Source: an uncultured Eubacteriales bacterium (GTDB lineage: Bacteria > Bacillota > Clostridia > Monoglobales > Monoglobaceae). From it: DNA of 11,526 nucleotides. Within the stretch, counting starts at the first letter, position 1. Each line of letters begins with the position of its first letter. The DNA is taken from positions 1-11,526 of the forward strand of contig USLC01000011.1 of NCBI GenBank assembly GCA_900555375.1. Reading direction: 5' to 3'. Below are positions 1 to 6,140 of the stretch, piece by piece. The position numbers and the translations under genes were made by a program. Below the pieces are notes generated by a model. That model saw only the letters and a list, made by a program, of their open reading frames with translations. It was not told the origin of the DNA and searched no databases.

Positions 1-281
1 GGATTTTCCAAATCAAGTACATATATAATAGGCTCTGTTTTATCAGAAAACAAACTGATACTGCTTGTATCGTCACCGAAAATACATTTTGCATCACTGA
101 TATTCAATTCTTCAAACGGGTCTGAACACATTGAAACAGCATCGGTAATCTGTGGTTTTAACTGCACAAGCACACTTCCGTAATCAAAATCCAACCCGTC
201 ATATTCATCTGCATAAACATTAATCCCCAGCCACATCATAGCCAATAACGCGGCAAAAAATATATATCTGAATCTTTTCAT
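1..281 (-). CDS. Secreted protein of unknown function, N-terminal part only
   Basis: This reading frame is open from ATG at 281 to the window edge (93 codons), so only the N-terminus is seen. It begins with a clear signal peptide: MKRFR, then a hydrophobic run IFFAALLAMMWLGI, and a probable signal peptidase I site after NVYA (about residue 24). The mature part contains GSVLVQLKPQ, a VLVxLK-type motif that I associate with N-terminal prodomain-like segments of large secreted clostridial proteins (subtilisin-like or dockerin-bearing), but the fragment is too short to assign. An in-frame ATG lies at 287; the start at 281 is preferred because GGAG at 290-293 is 8 bases from it and only 2 bases from the other. 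A consensus promoter lies just upstream. Confidence 0.7.
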   Translation of the reverse strand, partial: MKRFRYIFFAALLAMMWLGINVYADEYDGLDFDYGSVLVQLKPQITDAVSMCSDPFEELNISDAKCIFGDDTSSISLFSDKTEPIIYVLDLEN

Positions 282-316
282 AACCATAGCTCCGTTTTTC
301 AAATTGCTTTAATTTC

Positions 317-345
317 AGTATATCACTCAATTTTTATAAAGTCAA
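317..345 (-). promoter_or_regulatory. Sigma-A-type promoter of the leftward secreted-protein gene
   Basis: Read on the minus strand, TTGACT (345-340) and TATACT (322-317) are separated by exactly 17 bases. The start codon at 281 follows about 28 bases after the expected transcription start. The left end of the insertion sequence (361) lies only 15 bp upstream of the -35 box, so the core promoter is intact but any upstream operator would have been displaced. Confidence 0.8.
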
Positions 346-360
346 TTTAAACCTCGTTTT

Positions 361-386
361 TGTAGGTTTGTCAATGATGTGTTACA
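361..386 (+). repeat. Left terminal inverted repeat of the insertion sequence
   Basis: This 26-bp end matches the reverse complement of 1455-1480 at 21 of 26 positions. The outer 9 bases (TGTAGGTTT) and the inner 10-11 bases (GATGTGTTACA region) are identical; all five differences fall in positions 10-15. Confidence 0.85.
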
Positions 387-392
387 CATTTT

Positions 393-1328
393 CTAAAAAA
401 TTTCACCGTCATTAACAAAAGCATTGATATACTCTTGTGGAGAATGCCAGTTAAGAGGACGCATGGGAAACTTATTGTATTTATAGTTATGCACCTTTAG
501 TTGTTTTGCAAAATCATCAAATGAATAAAATTTATGCGTAGCATAGAAGTATTCATTATCCTTTCTGTGAGAACGTTCTACCTTGCCGTTGTGTCTTGGG
601 GTAAATGGACGTATAAGCTTATGATGTATGCCATGTCTTTGTAATGCTCTTTCAAACATTGTTGGAGTTTGCTTGCCAACAGAAAGCTTTTTAGTAAACT
701 CCATGCCATTGTCTGTTTGTATGCACTTTATTGGAAATTTAAAAGCTTTAATCAGATGTTCCACAAACACCGCTGATGAATAAGAACTGTGTTCTTCAAA
801 AGCCTCTAAATACCGGAAACGAGAGTATTCATCAATAGCAGTGTATTGATAGAATTTCTTACCTGTCGCATCACCGACGATGCAGGCTGTAGGTACAACC
901 TTAACATCTATCTGAACTCTTTGTCCGGGATAAAGCATTTTCTCATAGGGTTTTGGGATATATTTTGGATTAGGTGGTTTAATAGCCATTTGTCCCATTT
1001 TGCGTAGAATACGATAAAGACCGGTTATAGAGCGAGAATAACCCCTTTGACGAAGTTTAATCCAAAAGACAACTAAGCCTGCATGTGGGTTTCGTTTGCG
1101 CATATTAGCGATTAGCTTTAGTTCTTCCGGTGTGTGTTGATTTGGATGATGATGAGGTCTGTGTGATTTATCGGCTAAAGATTGCAGAGTTCCATCATAT
1201 CTTTTACGCCAACGATAAACATATTGACGATTTACTTTGTAACGAATTGCAGCTTTAGTTACACCGTGTTTTAAAGAATATTTAATTAATGCTTGTCTAA
1301 ATCTCATAGTTTGTGTTATAGTATTCAT
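393..1328 (-). CDS. IS481-like DDE transposase
   Basis: A 311-residue transposase that would cut and join the ends of the surrounding element. An N-terminal helix-turn-helix region (about residues 8-45, including GVTKAAIRYKVNRQYVYRW) should bind the terminal repeats; a second winged-helix-like segment spans about 65-110. The integrase-core catalytic domain (about 130-300) carries the DDE triad: D141 in QIDVK, D206 in QTDNGMEF, and E251 in NGKVERSH. The D206-E251 interval is somewhat longer than the classic 35 residues. Length is normal for the family, with no frameshift or internal stop. The start at 1328 is supported by AAAGGAG at 1338-1344, 9 bases upstream. That site and the start codon can be buried in an RNA fold (see 1327-1397). 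The gene points toward the left end of the element, away from the long 5' leader. Confidence 0.85.
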   Translation of the reverse strand: MNTITQTMRFRQALIKYSLKHGVTKAAIRYKVNRQYVYRWRKRYDGTLQSLADKSHRPHHHPNQHTPEELKLIANMRKRNPHAGLVVFWIKLRQRGYSRSITGLYRILRKMGQMAIKPPNPKYIPKPYEKMLYPGQRVQIDVKVVPTACIVGDATGKKFYQYTAIDEYSRFRYLEAFEEHSSYSSAVFVEHLIKAFKFPIKCIQTDNGMEFTKKLSVGKQTPTMFERALQRHGIHHKLIRPFTPRHNGKVERSHRKDNEYFYATHKFYSFDDFAKQLKVHNYKYNKFPMRPLNWHSPQEYINAFVNDGEIF

Positions 1329-1380
1329 AGCAAGTGACTCCTTTGTTTGTTTTTTTGTGGTGAATTAACTATAACACAAA
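1310..1380 (-). repeat. 13-bp perfect inverted repeat spanning the transposase start region
   Basis: TTTGTGTTATAGT at 1310-1322 is the exact reverse complement of 1368-1380. In the transposase mRNA the upstream arm lies in the leader and the downstream arm covers codons 3-7. It interleaves with the 1327-1397 fold: the two helices share bases 1376-1380 and cross in topology, so they would be alternatives or a strained pseudoknot. Confidence 0.6.
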
Positions 1381-1397
1381 GAAGTTTCACTTGCTAT
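1327..1397 (-). promoter_or_regulatory. RNA fold that can hide the transposase ribosome binding site and start codon
   Basis: In the mRNA sense, bases 1397-1387 (AUAGCAAGUGA) pair perfectly with 1337-1327, which include the first two bases of the AUG. After a 3x1 internal loop, 1383-1376 (UUCUUUGU) pair with 1346-1339 (ACAAAGGA) with one G-U wobble. The ribosome binding site AAAGGAG (1344-1338) is thus almost entirely paired. Transcripts that enter from outside the element would carry both arms. A transcript starting at the internal TATAGT box (1373-1368) would lack the upstream arm and stay translatable. IS10 and IS50 use this kind of fold to block expression from read-through; applying it here is my inference. 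Confidence 0.55.
1368..1373 (-). promoter_or_regulatory. Possible extended -10 box of the transposase promoter
   Basis: On the minus strand the sequence TGTTATAGT gives a TGn-TATAGT extended -10 element. No good -35 is found 16-18 bases upstream, so this is a tentative call. Transcription would begin near 1361, giving a leader of about 33 bases. Confidence 0.35.
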
Positions 1398-1407
1398 TCT
1401 TTTTTTG

Positions 1408-1452
1408 CCGAAATATTTTGTTATGAGTTTATCTCGTAACAAAATATTTTGG
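1408..1452. repeat. Long subterminal hairpin near the right end of the insertion sequence
   Basis: Bases 1411-1427 and 1433-1449 are inverted copies (16 of 17 positions) around a 5-base loop TTTAT; counting wobble and flanking CC/GG pairs, the stem reaches 20 bp. It starts 3 bp inside the right terminal repeat. No U-run follows in either direction, so it is not an ordinary intrinsic terminator. It could be a transposase-binding site, a block to incoming transcription, or part of the leader structure. Confidence 0.6.
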
Positions 1453-1454
1453 AA

Positions 1455-1480
1455 TGTAACACATCTATTGTAAACCTACA
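1455..1480 (-). repeat. Right terminal inverted repeat of the insertion sequence
   Basis: Partner of 361-386 with 21 of 26 matches; it ends in CCTACA, the complement of the TGTAGG outer end. Confidence 0.85.
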
Positions 1481-1509
1481 CAAAATTTGTCCGCCCGCAT
1501 AATAAAATG

Positions 1510-1538
1510 TTGACAAATTCAACTTATAATTATATAAT
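1510..1538 (+). promoter_or_regulatory. Consensus promoter of the FNT-family gene
   Basis: TTGACA at 1510-1515 and TATAAT at 1533-1538 with a 17-base spacer: a full match to the housekeeping sigma consensus. A second TATAAT occurs at 1542-1547. This promoter begins 30 bp beyond the right end of the insertion sequence, so expression does not depend on the element. Confidence 0.85.
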
Positions 1539-1584
1539 AGATATAATGTGCCGTAAACAAATTTTGAAAAAGGACAGTTGAATA

Positions 1585-2232
1585 ATGAAAAACAAAAATT
1601 TATCTTATTTTGCGGACGGAATAATGTCTGGCGTATTTCTTTGCATAGGATGTGCCGTAAATCTTTCGGTCGACTCTCCGCTTGCGGGGGCGTTTCTTTT
1701 CAGCCTCGGCTTATTTGCGATTATTACATTCCGGTTGGGTCTCTATACCGGCAAAGCAGGATATATGGCTATGCGTCCGCCTTCATATATTATAGAAGTT
1801 ATTCTTACCCTTATCGGTAACATAACGGGTACTGCTCTCGGCGGATGGCTTTTAAACCTGACAAGGTTCGGCGAAGAAGCTTACGCAAGCCGCGCCCAAA
1901 TTATTATACAGACCAAAGTTTCCGACTCGCCTGCAAGTATTGCCGTTCTTGCAATCTTCTGCGGAATACTTATGTTCACCGCCGTTGAGGGCAACAGACG
2001 GACAAGCCAAAACGGAAATTACATCGGTTCTCTCTTTATCGTTGTTCTGCCCGTTATGGTATTTATTCTTTGCGGATTTAATCACAGCATAGCTGACTTT
2101 TCGTACTTCTTCATCAGCCGCTGTGCCGAAGCGGCAAGCTTTCTTCCGTATATAATATTGGTTATTCTGGGTAACGCGGTTGGCTGTATGCTGATTCCGT
2201 TCTTTAAAAGATTTTCGGCAAACAAGTTATAA
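1585..2232 (+). CDS. Short formate/nitrite transporter (FNT) family membrane protein
   Basis: A hydrophobic 215-residue protein with about six membrane segments. The pore signature GFNHSIAD (residues 164-171) matches the FNT motif G-F-x-H-S-[IV]-A-[ND] whose His (here H167) lines the central vestibule of FocA/NirC-type channels. LGLYTGKAGY (51-60) matches the family's first broken-helix region. These pentameric channels pass small monovalent anions such as formate, nitrite, hydrosulfide or acetate across the cytoplasmic membrane. At 215 residues it is shorter than the usual 250-290: the cytoplasmic N-terminal helix is nearly absent, the first membrane helix starts at about residue 7, and loops are trimmed. 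Start 1585 is chosen because AAGGA at 1570-1574 lies 10 bases upstream. It is monocistronic, with its own promoter and terminator. The substrate cannot be read from the sequence; formate would suit a fermenting anaerobe. Confidence 0.75.
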   Translation: MKNKNLSYFADGIMSGVFLCIGCAVNLSVDSPLAGAFLFSLGLFAIITFRLGLYTGKAGYMAMRPPSYIIEVILTLIGNITGTALGGWLLNLTRFGEEAYASRAQIIIQTKVSDSPASIAVLAIFCGILMFTAVEGNRRTSQNGNYIGSLFIVVLPVMVFILCGFNHSIADFSYFFISRCAEAASFLPYIILVILGNAVGCMLIPFFKRFSANKL

Positions 2233-2269
2233 AAAAACAGAGTCGTTTTTAAATCGGCTCTGTTTTTTT
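2231..2269. terminator. Bidirectional intrinsic terminator between the FNT gene and ftsY
   Basis: CAGAGTCG (2238-2245) pairs with CGGCTCTG (2255-2262), 8 pairs with one G-U, around a 9-base loop. A run of seven A lies before it and seven T after it, so it can stop transcripts from both converging genes. It starts at the stop codon of the FNT gene and ends 5 bp before the ftsY stop codon. Confidence 0.85.
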
Positions 2270-2274
2270 ATGTT

Positions 2275-3210
2275 TTACTCTTCCGCACCTTTTTCTTCAG
2301 CATCTATTATTCCGCTTACAAATTCGTGAGGGTCAAACGCCTCTATATCATCTATGCCCTCGCCTACGCCCACAAGCTTAACGGGAATATTATACTCGTT
2401 TTTAATTGCAAAGGTTATCCCGCCCTTAGCTGTTCCGTCAAGCTTGGTCAGAATTATTCCCGTTATATCCGCCGCTTCTTTAAACTCTTTAGCCTGCTGA
2501 ACAGCGTTTTGTCCTGTCGTTGCGTCAAGCACCAGCAGAATCTCCTTTCCGCTGTCGGGAAGCTCTCTGTCAAGTATCTTATAAATCTTTTTAAGCTCTT
2601 CCATAAGATTTTTCTTATTATGAAGTCTGCCCGCCGTATCGCAAAGCAAAACATCGACATACTTACCCTTGCAGGCATTTACCGCGTCGTACACAACCGC
2701 CGCCGGGTCTGAGCCCTCCTGCTGTTTTATAAGTCTTACATCAGCGCGGTTTGCCCAAACCTCAAGCTGTTCTATCGCCGCTGCGCGGAATGTATCCGCG
2801 GCTGCAATCATAACCGTTTTGCCCTGCTTTTTATACATATTCGCAAGCTTTCCGATTGAGGTCGTCTTACCAACGCCGTTTACGCCTATCACCATAATAA
2901 CCGCCGGAAGTCCGTAAACATTCATTTTACTGTCCGCGCCGTCGGTTAAAATTTCCTCAAGAATTTTTGCAAGCTCCGATTTAAGCTTTTCGCTGTCAAC
3001 TATATGCTTTGAAGAAGCCGCCTCACGCAGACGCTCTATAATCTCAAGCGACGTATTTACGCCGAGGTCGGCGGTAATAAGCGCCTCTTCAAGCTCGTCA
3101 AACAGTTCATCGTCTACCTTGCGGAATGTATTCATCACGTTTTCGATTTTTTCATTAATAGAAGTTTTTGTCTTGCTTAAACTCTCTTTAAGCTTGCTGA
3201 AAAAAGCCAT
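2275..3210 (-). CDS. ftsY: Signal recognition particle receptor FtsY
   Basis: FtsY is the SRP-type GTPase that docks ribosome-nascent-chain/Ffh complexes at the membrane so that membrane proteins reach the SecYEG channel. The 311 residues comprise a helical N domain (about 1-90) and the G domain: P-loop GVNGVGKTT (109-117), the insertion-box motif DTFRAAA (139-145), DTAGR (191-195), the nucleotide-specificity motif TKLDG (265-269) and the closing GVGEGIDDIEAFDP segment that mediates contact with Ffh. The long acidic A domain of enterobacterial FtsY is missing, as is usual in Bacillota, leaving a short amphipathic N-terminus (MAFFSKLKESL) for membrane binding. GAGGAG ends 7 bases before the ATG at 3210. 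Upstream partners often seen in clostridia (smc, ffh) are not adjacent here; the gene has its own promoter and stands alone in this window. Confidence 0.97.
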   Translation of the reverse strand: MAFFSKLKESLSKTKTSINEKIENVMNTFRKVDDELFDELEEALITADLGVNTSLEIIERLREAASSKHIVDSEKLKSELAKILEEILTDGADSKMNVYGLPAVIMVIGVNGVGKTTSIGKLANMYKKQGKTVMIAAADTFRAAAIEQLEVWANRADVRLIKQQEGSDPAAVVYDAVNACKGKYVDVLLCDTAGRLHNKKNLMEELKKIYKILDRELPDSGKEILLVLDATTGQNAVQQAKEFKEAADITGIILTKLDGTAKGGITFAIKNEYNIPVKLVGVGEGIDDIEAFDPHEFVSGIIDAEEKGAEE

Positions 3211-3254
3211 ATTGTTTCTCCTCTTCTCAATCTTTTAGTTTTATTGCACAACTT

Positions 3255-3283
3255 ATTATGCCATAGATTGGTCATTTCGTCAA
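3255..3283 (-). promoter_or_regulatory. ftsY promoter
   Basis: On the minus strand TTGACG (3283-3278) and CATAAT (3260-3255) are separated by 17 bases. The ATG at 3210 follows about 38 bases after the expected start of transcription. Confidence 0.75.
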
Positions 3284-3340
3284 GTATTAATATTTTTTAT
3301 CTTATTAATGATAATTTTTTAAACATTTTAAATAATAAAA

Positions 3341-3357
3341 TTAATTTATTAAATTAA
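3341..3357. promoter_or_regulatory. 17-bp perfect AT palindrome over the mglB -35 region, possible operator
   Basis: TTAATTTA-T-TAAATTAA is a perfect 8+1+8 palindrome centred at 3349, overlapping where the -35 box of the mglB promoter should be. The spacer around it (3284-3380) is almost pure A/T, which raises the odds of chance symmetry. Confidence 0.35.
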
Positions 3358-3373
3358 AAATATAGAATATAAT
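3345..3373 (+). promoter_or_regulatory. Probable activator-dependent promoter of the mgl operon
   Basis: TATAAT at 3368-3373 is a perfect -10 box, but the hexamer 17 bases upstream (TTTATT at 3345-3350) is a poor -35. A strong -10 with a weak -35 suits a promoter that needs an activator, and the linked AraC-type response regulator is the obvious candidate. The leader to the ATG is about 40 bases. Confidence 0.5.
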
Positions 3374-3419
3374 AAGAAAAAACGACGAAGGAAGTCAAAA
3401 ATTCAAGGAGGAAAATAAA

Positions 3420-4523
3420 ATGAAAAAGAAGATGAGAAGGATTTTAACAGCCGTTATGGCTATTACACTGGCAATCGGTCTTACCGCCTGCGGAAGCAGC
3501 AACTCAAGCACAAGCGGCGGAAACTCAGAGAACGCGAAAAAGGGCGAAGTATCGGTATTCTACTACACCTACAGCGACACATATATTTCAAGCGTTCGCT
3601 CGGCAATGGATAAGATTTTAACGGACGGCGGATATAAATTCCAGAACTACGACGCAAACGGCAATCAGACAACCCAGACAGAGCAGGTAACAACCGCGCT
3701 TGCAAAAGGTTCTAAGCTGCTTATCGTTAACGTAGTTGACACAGGCTCAAACGACGCGGCACAAAATATCATCAATCTTGCAAAAGAGCAGGACGTTCCT
3801 GTTATATTCTTTAACCGCTCGGTTGATGAATCTGTTGTAAGCAGCTATGACAAATGCGTATTTGTAGGAACCGACTATGAAATGGCAGGTCATATGCAGG
3901 GCGAAATGATAGGCGAATATCTGACCGAGAACTTTGATAAGCTTGATTTAAACGGCGACGGAAAAATCAGCTATGTAGTATTTAAAGGTCAGGAAGGAAA
4001 TATGGAGGCAATCGCACGTACAAAATTCGGCGTTGAGGACGCAAATACCGTTCTTAAAAAGGCAGGCAAGCCCGAGCTTGTATTCTATGATTCTTCTAAC
4101 AGCAACAAGTATCTTGTTGACCAGAACGGTCAGTGGTCATCGGCTGGCGCAACCGATTATATGAGCACAATTCTTGCTCAATACAGCGAAGCAAACAAAA
4201 ATATGGTTGAGCTTGTAATAGCAAACAACGACGAAATGGCTCTCGGTGCAATCTCGGGTCTTCAGGCAGCGGGCTACAACAACGGCTCGGGCAAGAGCAT
4301 TCCCGTTTTCGGCATTGACGCAACAGACGCGGCAAAGGAAGCAATCTCACAGGGCAATATGGTAGGAACAATCAAGCAGGACGCAGAGGGAATGGCAAAC
4401 GCCATCACCAAAATCGGCACTAACTTCTTTGAAAACAAAACCGCTCTTGACGGCATCAGCAGCGACGAAGTTGTAGGAAACTGGAGAGTTAACATTCCGT
4501 ACTCAACCTATACGGGTAAATAA
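3420..4523 (+). CDS. mglB: Galactose/glucose-type ABC transporter substrate-binding lipoprotein
   Basis: A 367-residue extracellular lipoprotein that captures sugar for MglAC. The signal sequence ends in the lipobox LTAC (21-24), followed by a Ser/Gly/Asn linker to about residue 42. The rest is a two-lobed periplasmic-binding-protein fold close to E. coli MglB. DLNGDGKIS (176-184) plus E264 reproduce its EF-hand-like calcium site. By hand alignment the sugar-contacting residues are mostly kept: D53 (for D14), N132 (N91), R200 (R158), N270 (N211), D300 (D236), with a Trp at 239. Four differ: Y55 for F16, N194 for H152, E196 for D154 and Q320 for N256; ligand preference may therefore be shifted. 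AAGGAGG at 3405-3411 is 8 bases from the ATG. It is the first gene of the mglBAC operon, 43 bp before mglA. Confidence 0.92.
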   Translation: MKKKMRRILTAVMAITLAIGLTACGSSNSSTSGGNSENAKKGEVSVFYYTYSDTYISSVRSAMDKILTDGGYKFQNYDANGNQTTQTEQVTTALAKGSKLLIVNVVDTGSNDAAQNIINLAKEQDVPVIFFNRSVDESVVSSYDKCVFVGTDYEMAGHMQGEMIGEYLTENFDKLDLNGDGKISYVVFKGQEGNMEAIARTKFGVEDANTVLKKAGKPELVFYDSSNSNKYLVDQNGQWSSAGATDYMSTILAQYSEANKNMVELVIANNDEMALGAISGLQAAGYNNGSGKSIPVFGIDATDAAKEAISQGNMVGTIKQDAEGMANAITKIGTNFFENKTALDGISSDEVVGNWRVNIPYSTYTGK

Positions 4524-4566
4524 GCATAAGACTTAAAATATTCTTATATGAAACGGGGTACAGGCT

Positions 4567-6108
4567 ATGAATAACAAAACAAACACCAACGAAGTCTCAA
4601 AGACTTCTCAAAAGCCGGTTCTTCTTAAGATGGAGAATATAGAAAAATCATTTCCGGGCGTCAAAGCACTTGACAAGGTTAACCTGACAGTTAAAGCAGG
4701 GACGGTTCACGCGCTGATGGGCGAAAACGGCGCCGGAAAGTCAACCTTGATGAAATGCCTCTTTGGGGTATACAACAAAGACTCGGGAAATATTTTTCTT
4801 GACGGCAGGGAAGTAAATTTTAAAAACTCTAAGGATGCGCTTGAAAACGGCGTTGCAATGGTTCACCAAGAGCTGAATCAGGCACTTAAGCGCAACGTAA
4901 TGGATAATATGTGGCTCGGCCGATTTCCGACCGTTGCACCCGGGATACCCATTACAAGCGAAAAGAAAATGTACAAGGCAACAAAAGAAATTTTCGACAA
5001 GCTTGACCTTAATGTAAATCCCAAAACGATTATGAGTTCTATGCCGGTATCTCAGCGGCAGATGGTTGAAATCGCCAAAGCCGTATCATACAACGCAAAG
5101 GTAATCGTATTTGATGAGCCGACCTCCTCTCTTACCGAGGAGGAGGTCGAGCACCTCTTTAAGATAATCAATATGCTTCGCGATCAGGGATGCGCAATCA
5201 TATACATATCTCACAAAATGGCTGAGATTTTGCGCATATCCGACGAGGTTACGATTATGCGTGACGGCAAATGGATAGCAACCAAAGAATCAAAAGATTT
5301 AACCACCGATGAGATAATCAAGCTTATGGTCGGCAGAGAACTTACCAACATCTATCCGCCAAAGGTAAATAAGATAGGCGATGTTTTACTTAAAGTAGAA
5401 AATCTGACCGCCGAGTATTCAAAACTCAGCGATGTTTCGTTTACCGCAAGGCGCGGAGAGATAATCGGTGTAGCCGGGCTTGACGGCTCGGGCAGAACAG
5501 AGCTTCTTGAGAACCTGTTCGGCATTGCCACCAAGAAAAGCGGCACCATAACACTTAACGGAAAGCGAATAAAAAATTCAAGCGCGGTCGAATCGATTAA
5601 AAACGGATTTGCGCTGCTCACCGAGGAACGCCGTTCCACCGGAATATTCGGAATACTTAACATCCGCGACAACACAACGATATCAAGCCTTAACACCTGT
5701 AAAAAAGGTCCGTTCTTAAGCAAAAAGAAGCTTATCGAAAACACCGACTGGTGCATAAAGGCAATGAGGGTTAAAACGCCTGCGCAGGAAACAAAGATAA
5801 GAACTCTGTCAGGCGGAAATCAGCAAAAGGTTATCCTCGGACGCTGGCTTTTGACAGACCCCACCGTGCTTTTGCTTGACGAGCCGACACGCGGAATAGA
5901 TGTCGGCGCCAAATACGAAATTTATCAGCTTATTATCGACCTTGCCGAAAAGGGAAAGACGGTTATAATGGTATCGTCAGAGATGCCCGAGCTTCTCGGC
6001 GTATGCGACCGCATACTTGTTATGTCGGGCGGGAGGCTTGCCGGCGAGGTAGACGCGGCAAAGGCAACCCAGGAAGAGATAATGACTCTTGCCGCTAAAT
6101 TCGCATAA
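4567..6108 (+). CDS. mglA: Galactose/methylgalactoside-type ABC transporter, double ATP-binding subunit
   Basis: A 513-residue cytoplasmic ATPase with two fused nucleotide-binding domains that powers sugar import with MglB and MglC. NBD1 has Walker A GENGAGKST (52-60), Q-loop Q101, a VSQRQ-type signature (161-165), Walker B VIVFDEPTSSL (179-189) and H-loop H216. NBD2 has a degenerate P-loop GLDGSGRTEL (304-313, Lys replaced by Arg), the signature LSGGNQQ (414-420) and Walker B LLLDEPTRGID (435-445), and lacks the switch His (VSSEMPE). This asymmetry is normal for the MglA/RbsA/XylG family, so only NBD1 should hydrolyse ATP efficiently. Length is typical. The ribosome site is weak (CGGGG at 4554-4558), unlike the strong sites of mglB and mglC. 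That may lower its translation relative to the binding protein. Confidence 0.94.
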   Translation: MNNKTNTNEVSKTSQKPVLLKMENIEKSFPGVKALDKVNLTVKAGTVHALMGENGAGKSTLMKCLFGVYNKDSGNIFLDGREVNFKNSKDALENGVAMVHQELNQALKRNVMDNMWLGRFPTVAPGIPITSEKKMYKATKEIFDKLDLNVNPKTIMSSMPVSQRQMVEIAKAVSYNAKVIVFDEPTSSLTEEEVEHLFKIINMLRDQGCAIIYISHKMAEILRISDEVTIMRDGKWIATKESKDLTTDEIIKLMVGRELTNIYPPKVNKIGDVLLKVENLTAEYSKLSDVSFTARRGEIIGVAGLDGSGRTELLENLFGIATKKSGTITLNGKRIKNSSAVESIKNGFALLTEERRSTGIFGILNIRDNTTISSLNTCKKGPFLSKKKLIENTDWCIKAMRVKTPAQETKIRTLSGGNQQKVILGRWLLTDPTVLLLDEPTRGIDVGAKYEIYQLIIDLAEKGKTVIMVSSEMPELLGVCDRILVMSGGRLAGEVDAAKATQEEIMTLAAKFA

Positions 6109-6140
6109 TAAACCAACGAACAAGAAGGAGGAAAATTAAA

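Larger units (their letters stand above)
361..1480 (-). mobile_element. IS481-like insertion sequence, complete, about 1.12 kb
   Basis: The element holds one DDE transposase gene on the minus strand, bounded by terminal inverted repeats that both begin TGTAGGTTT and end ATGTGTTACA at their inner edge. The 5'-TGT ends, the single unshifted transposase frame of 311 codons, and the size fit the IS481 family; a related IS3-like group is the main alternative. I find no target-site duplication: the left flank ends in CTCGTTTT and the right flank begins CAAAATTT. The element lies between two outward-facing promoters (317-345 and 1510-1538). Both repeats and the gene look intact, so it may still be active. 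Confidence 0.85.

Noticed and set aside
347..368. AAACCT...AGGTTT symmetry across the left end of the insertion sequence as a longer terminal repeat or target duplication
   Set aside because: The outer half lies in flanking DNA, is only 6 bases, and has no counterpart outside the right end.
4526..4547. Stem ATAAGA/TCTTAT in the mglB-mglA gap as an attenuating or mRNA-stabilising hairpin
   Set aside because: Six mostly A-U pairs around a 10-base loop is too weak to support the claim.
4548..4574. Eight-codon open frame (MKRGTGYE) overlapping the mglA start, possible leader peptide
   Set aside because: No ribosome site precedes it and such short frames occur by chance.
5478..5508. Loss of the P-loop lysine in the second ATPase domain of MglA as a defect
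   Set aside because: Arg in place of Lys and the missing switch His are normal for the second domain of sugar transporters of this family.
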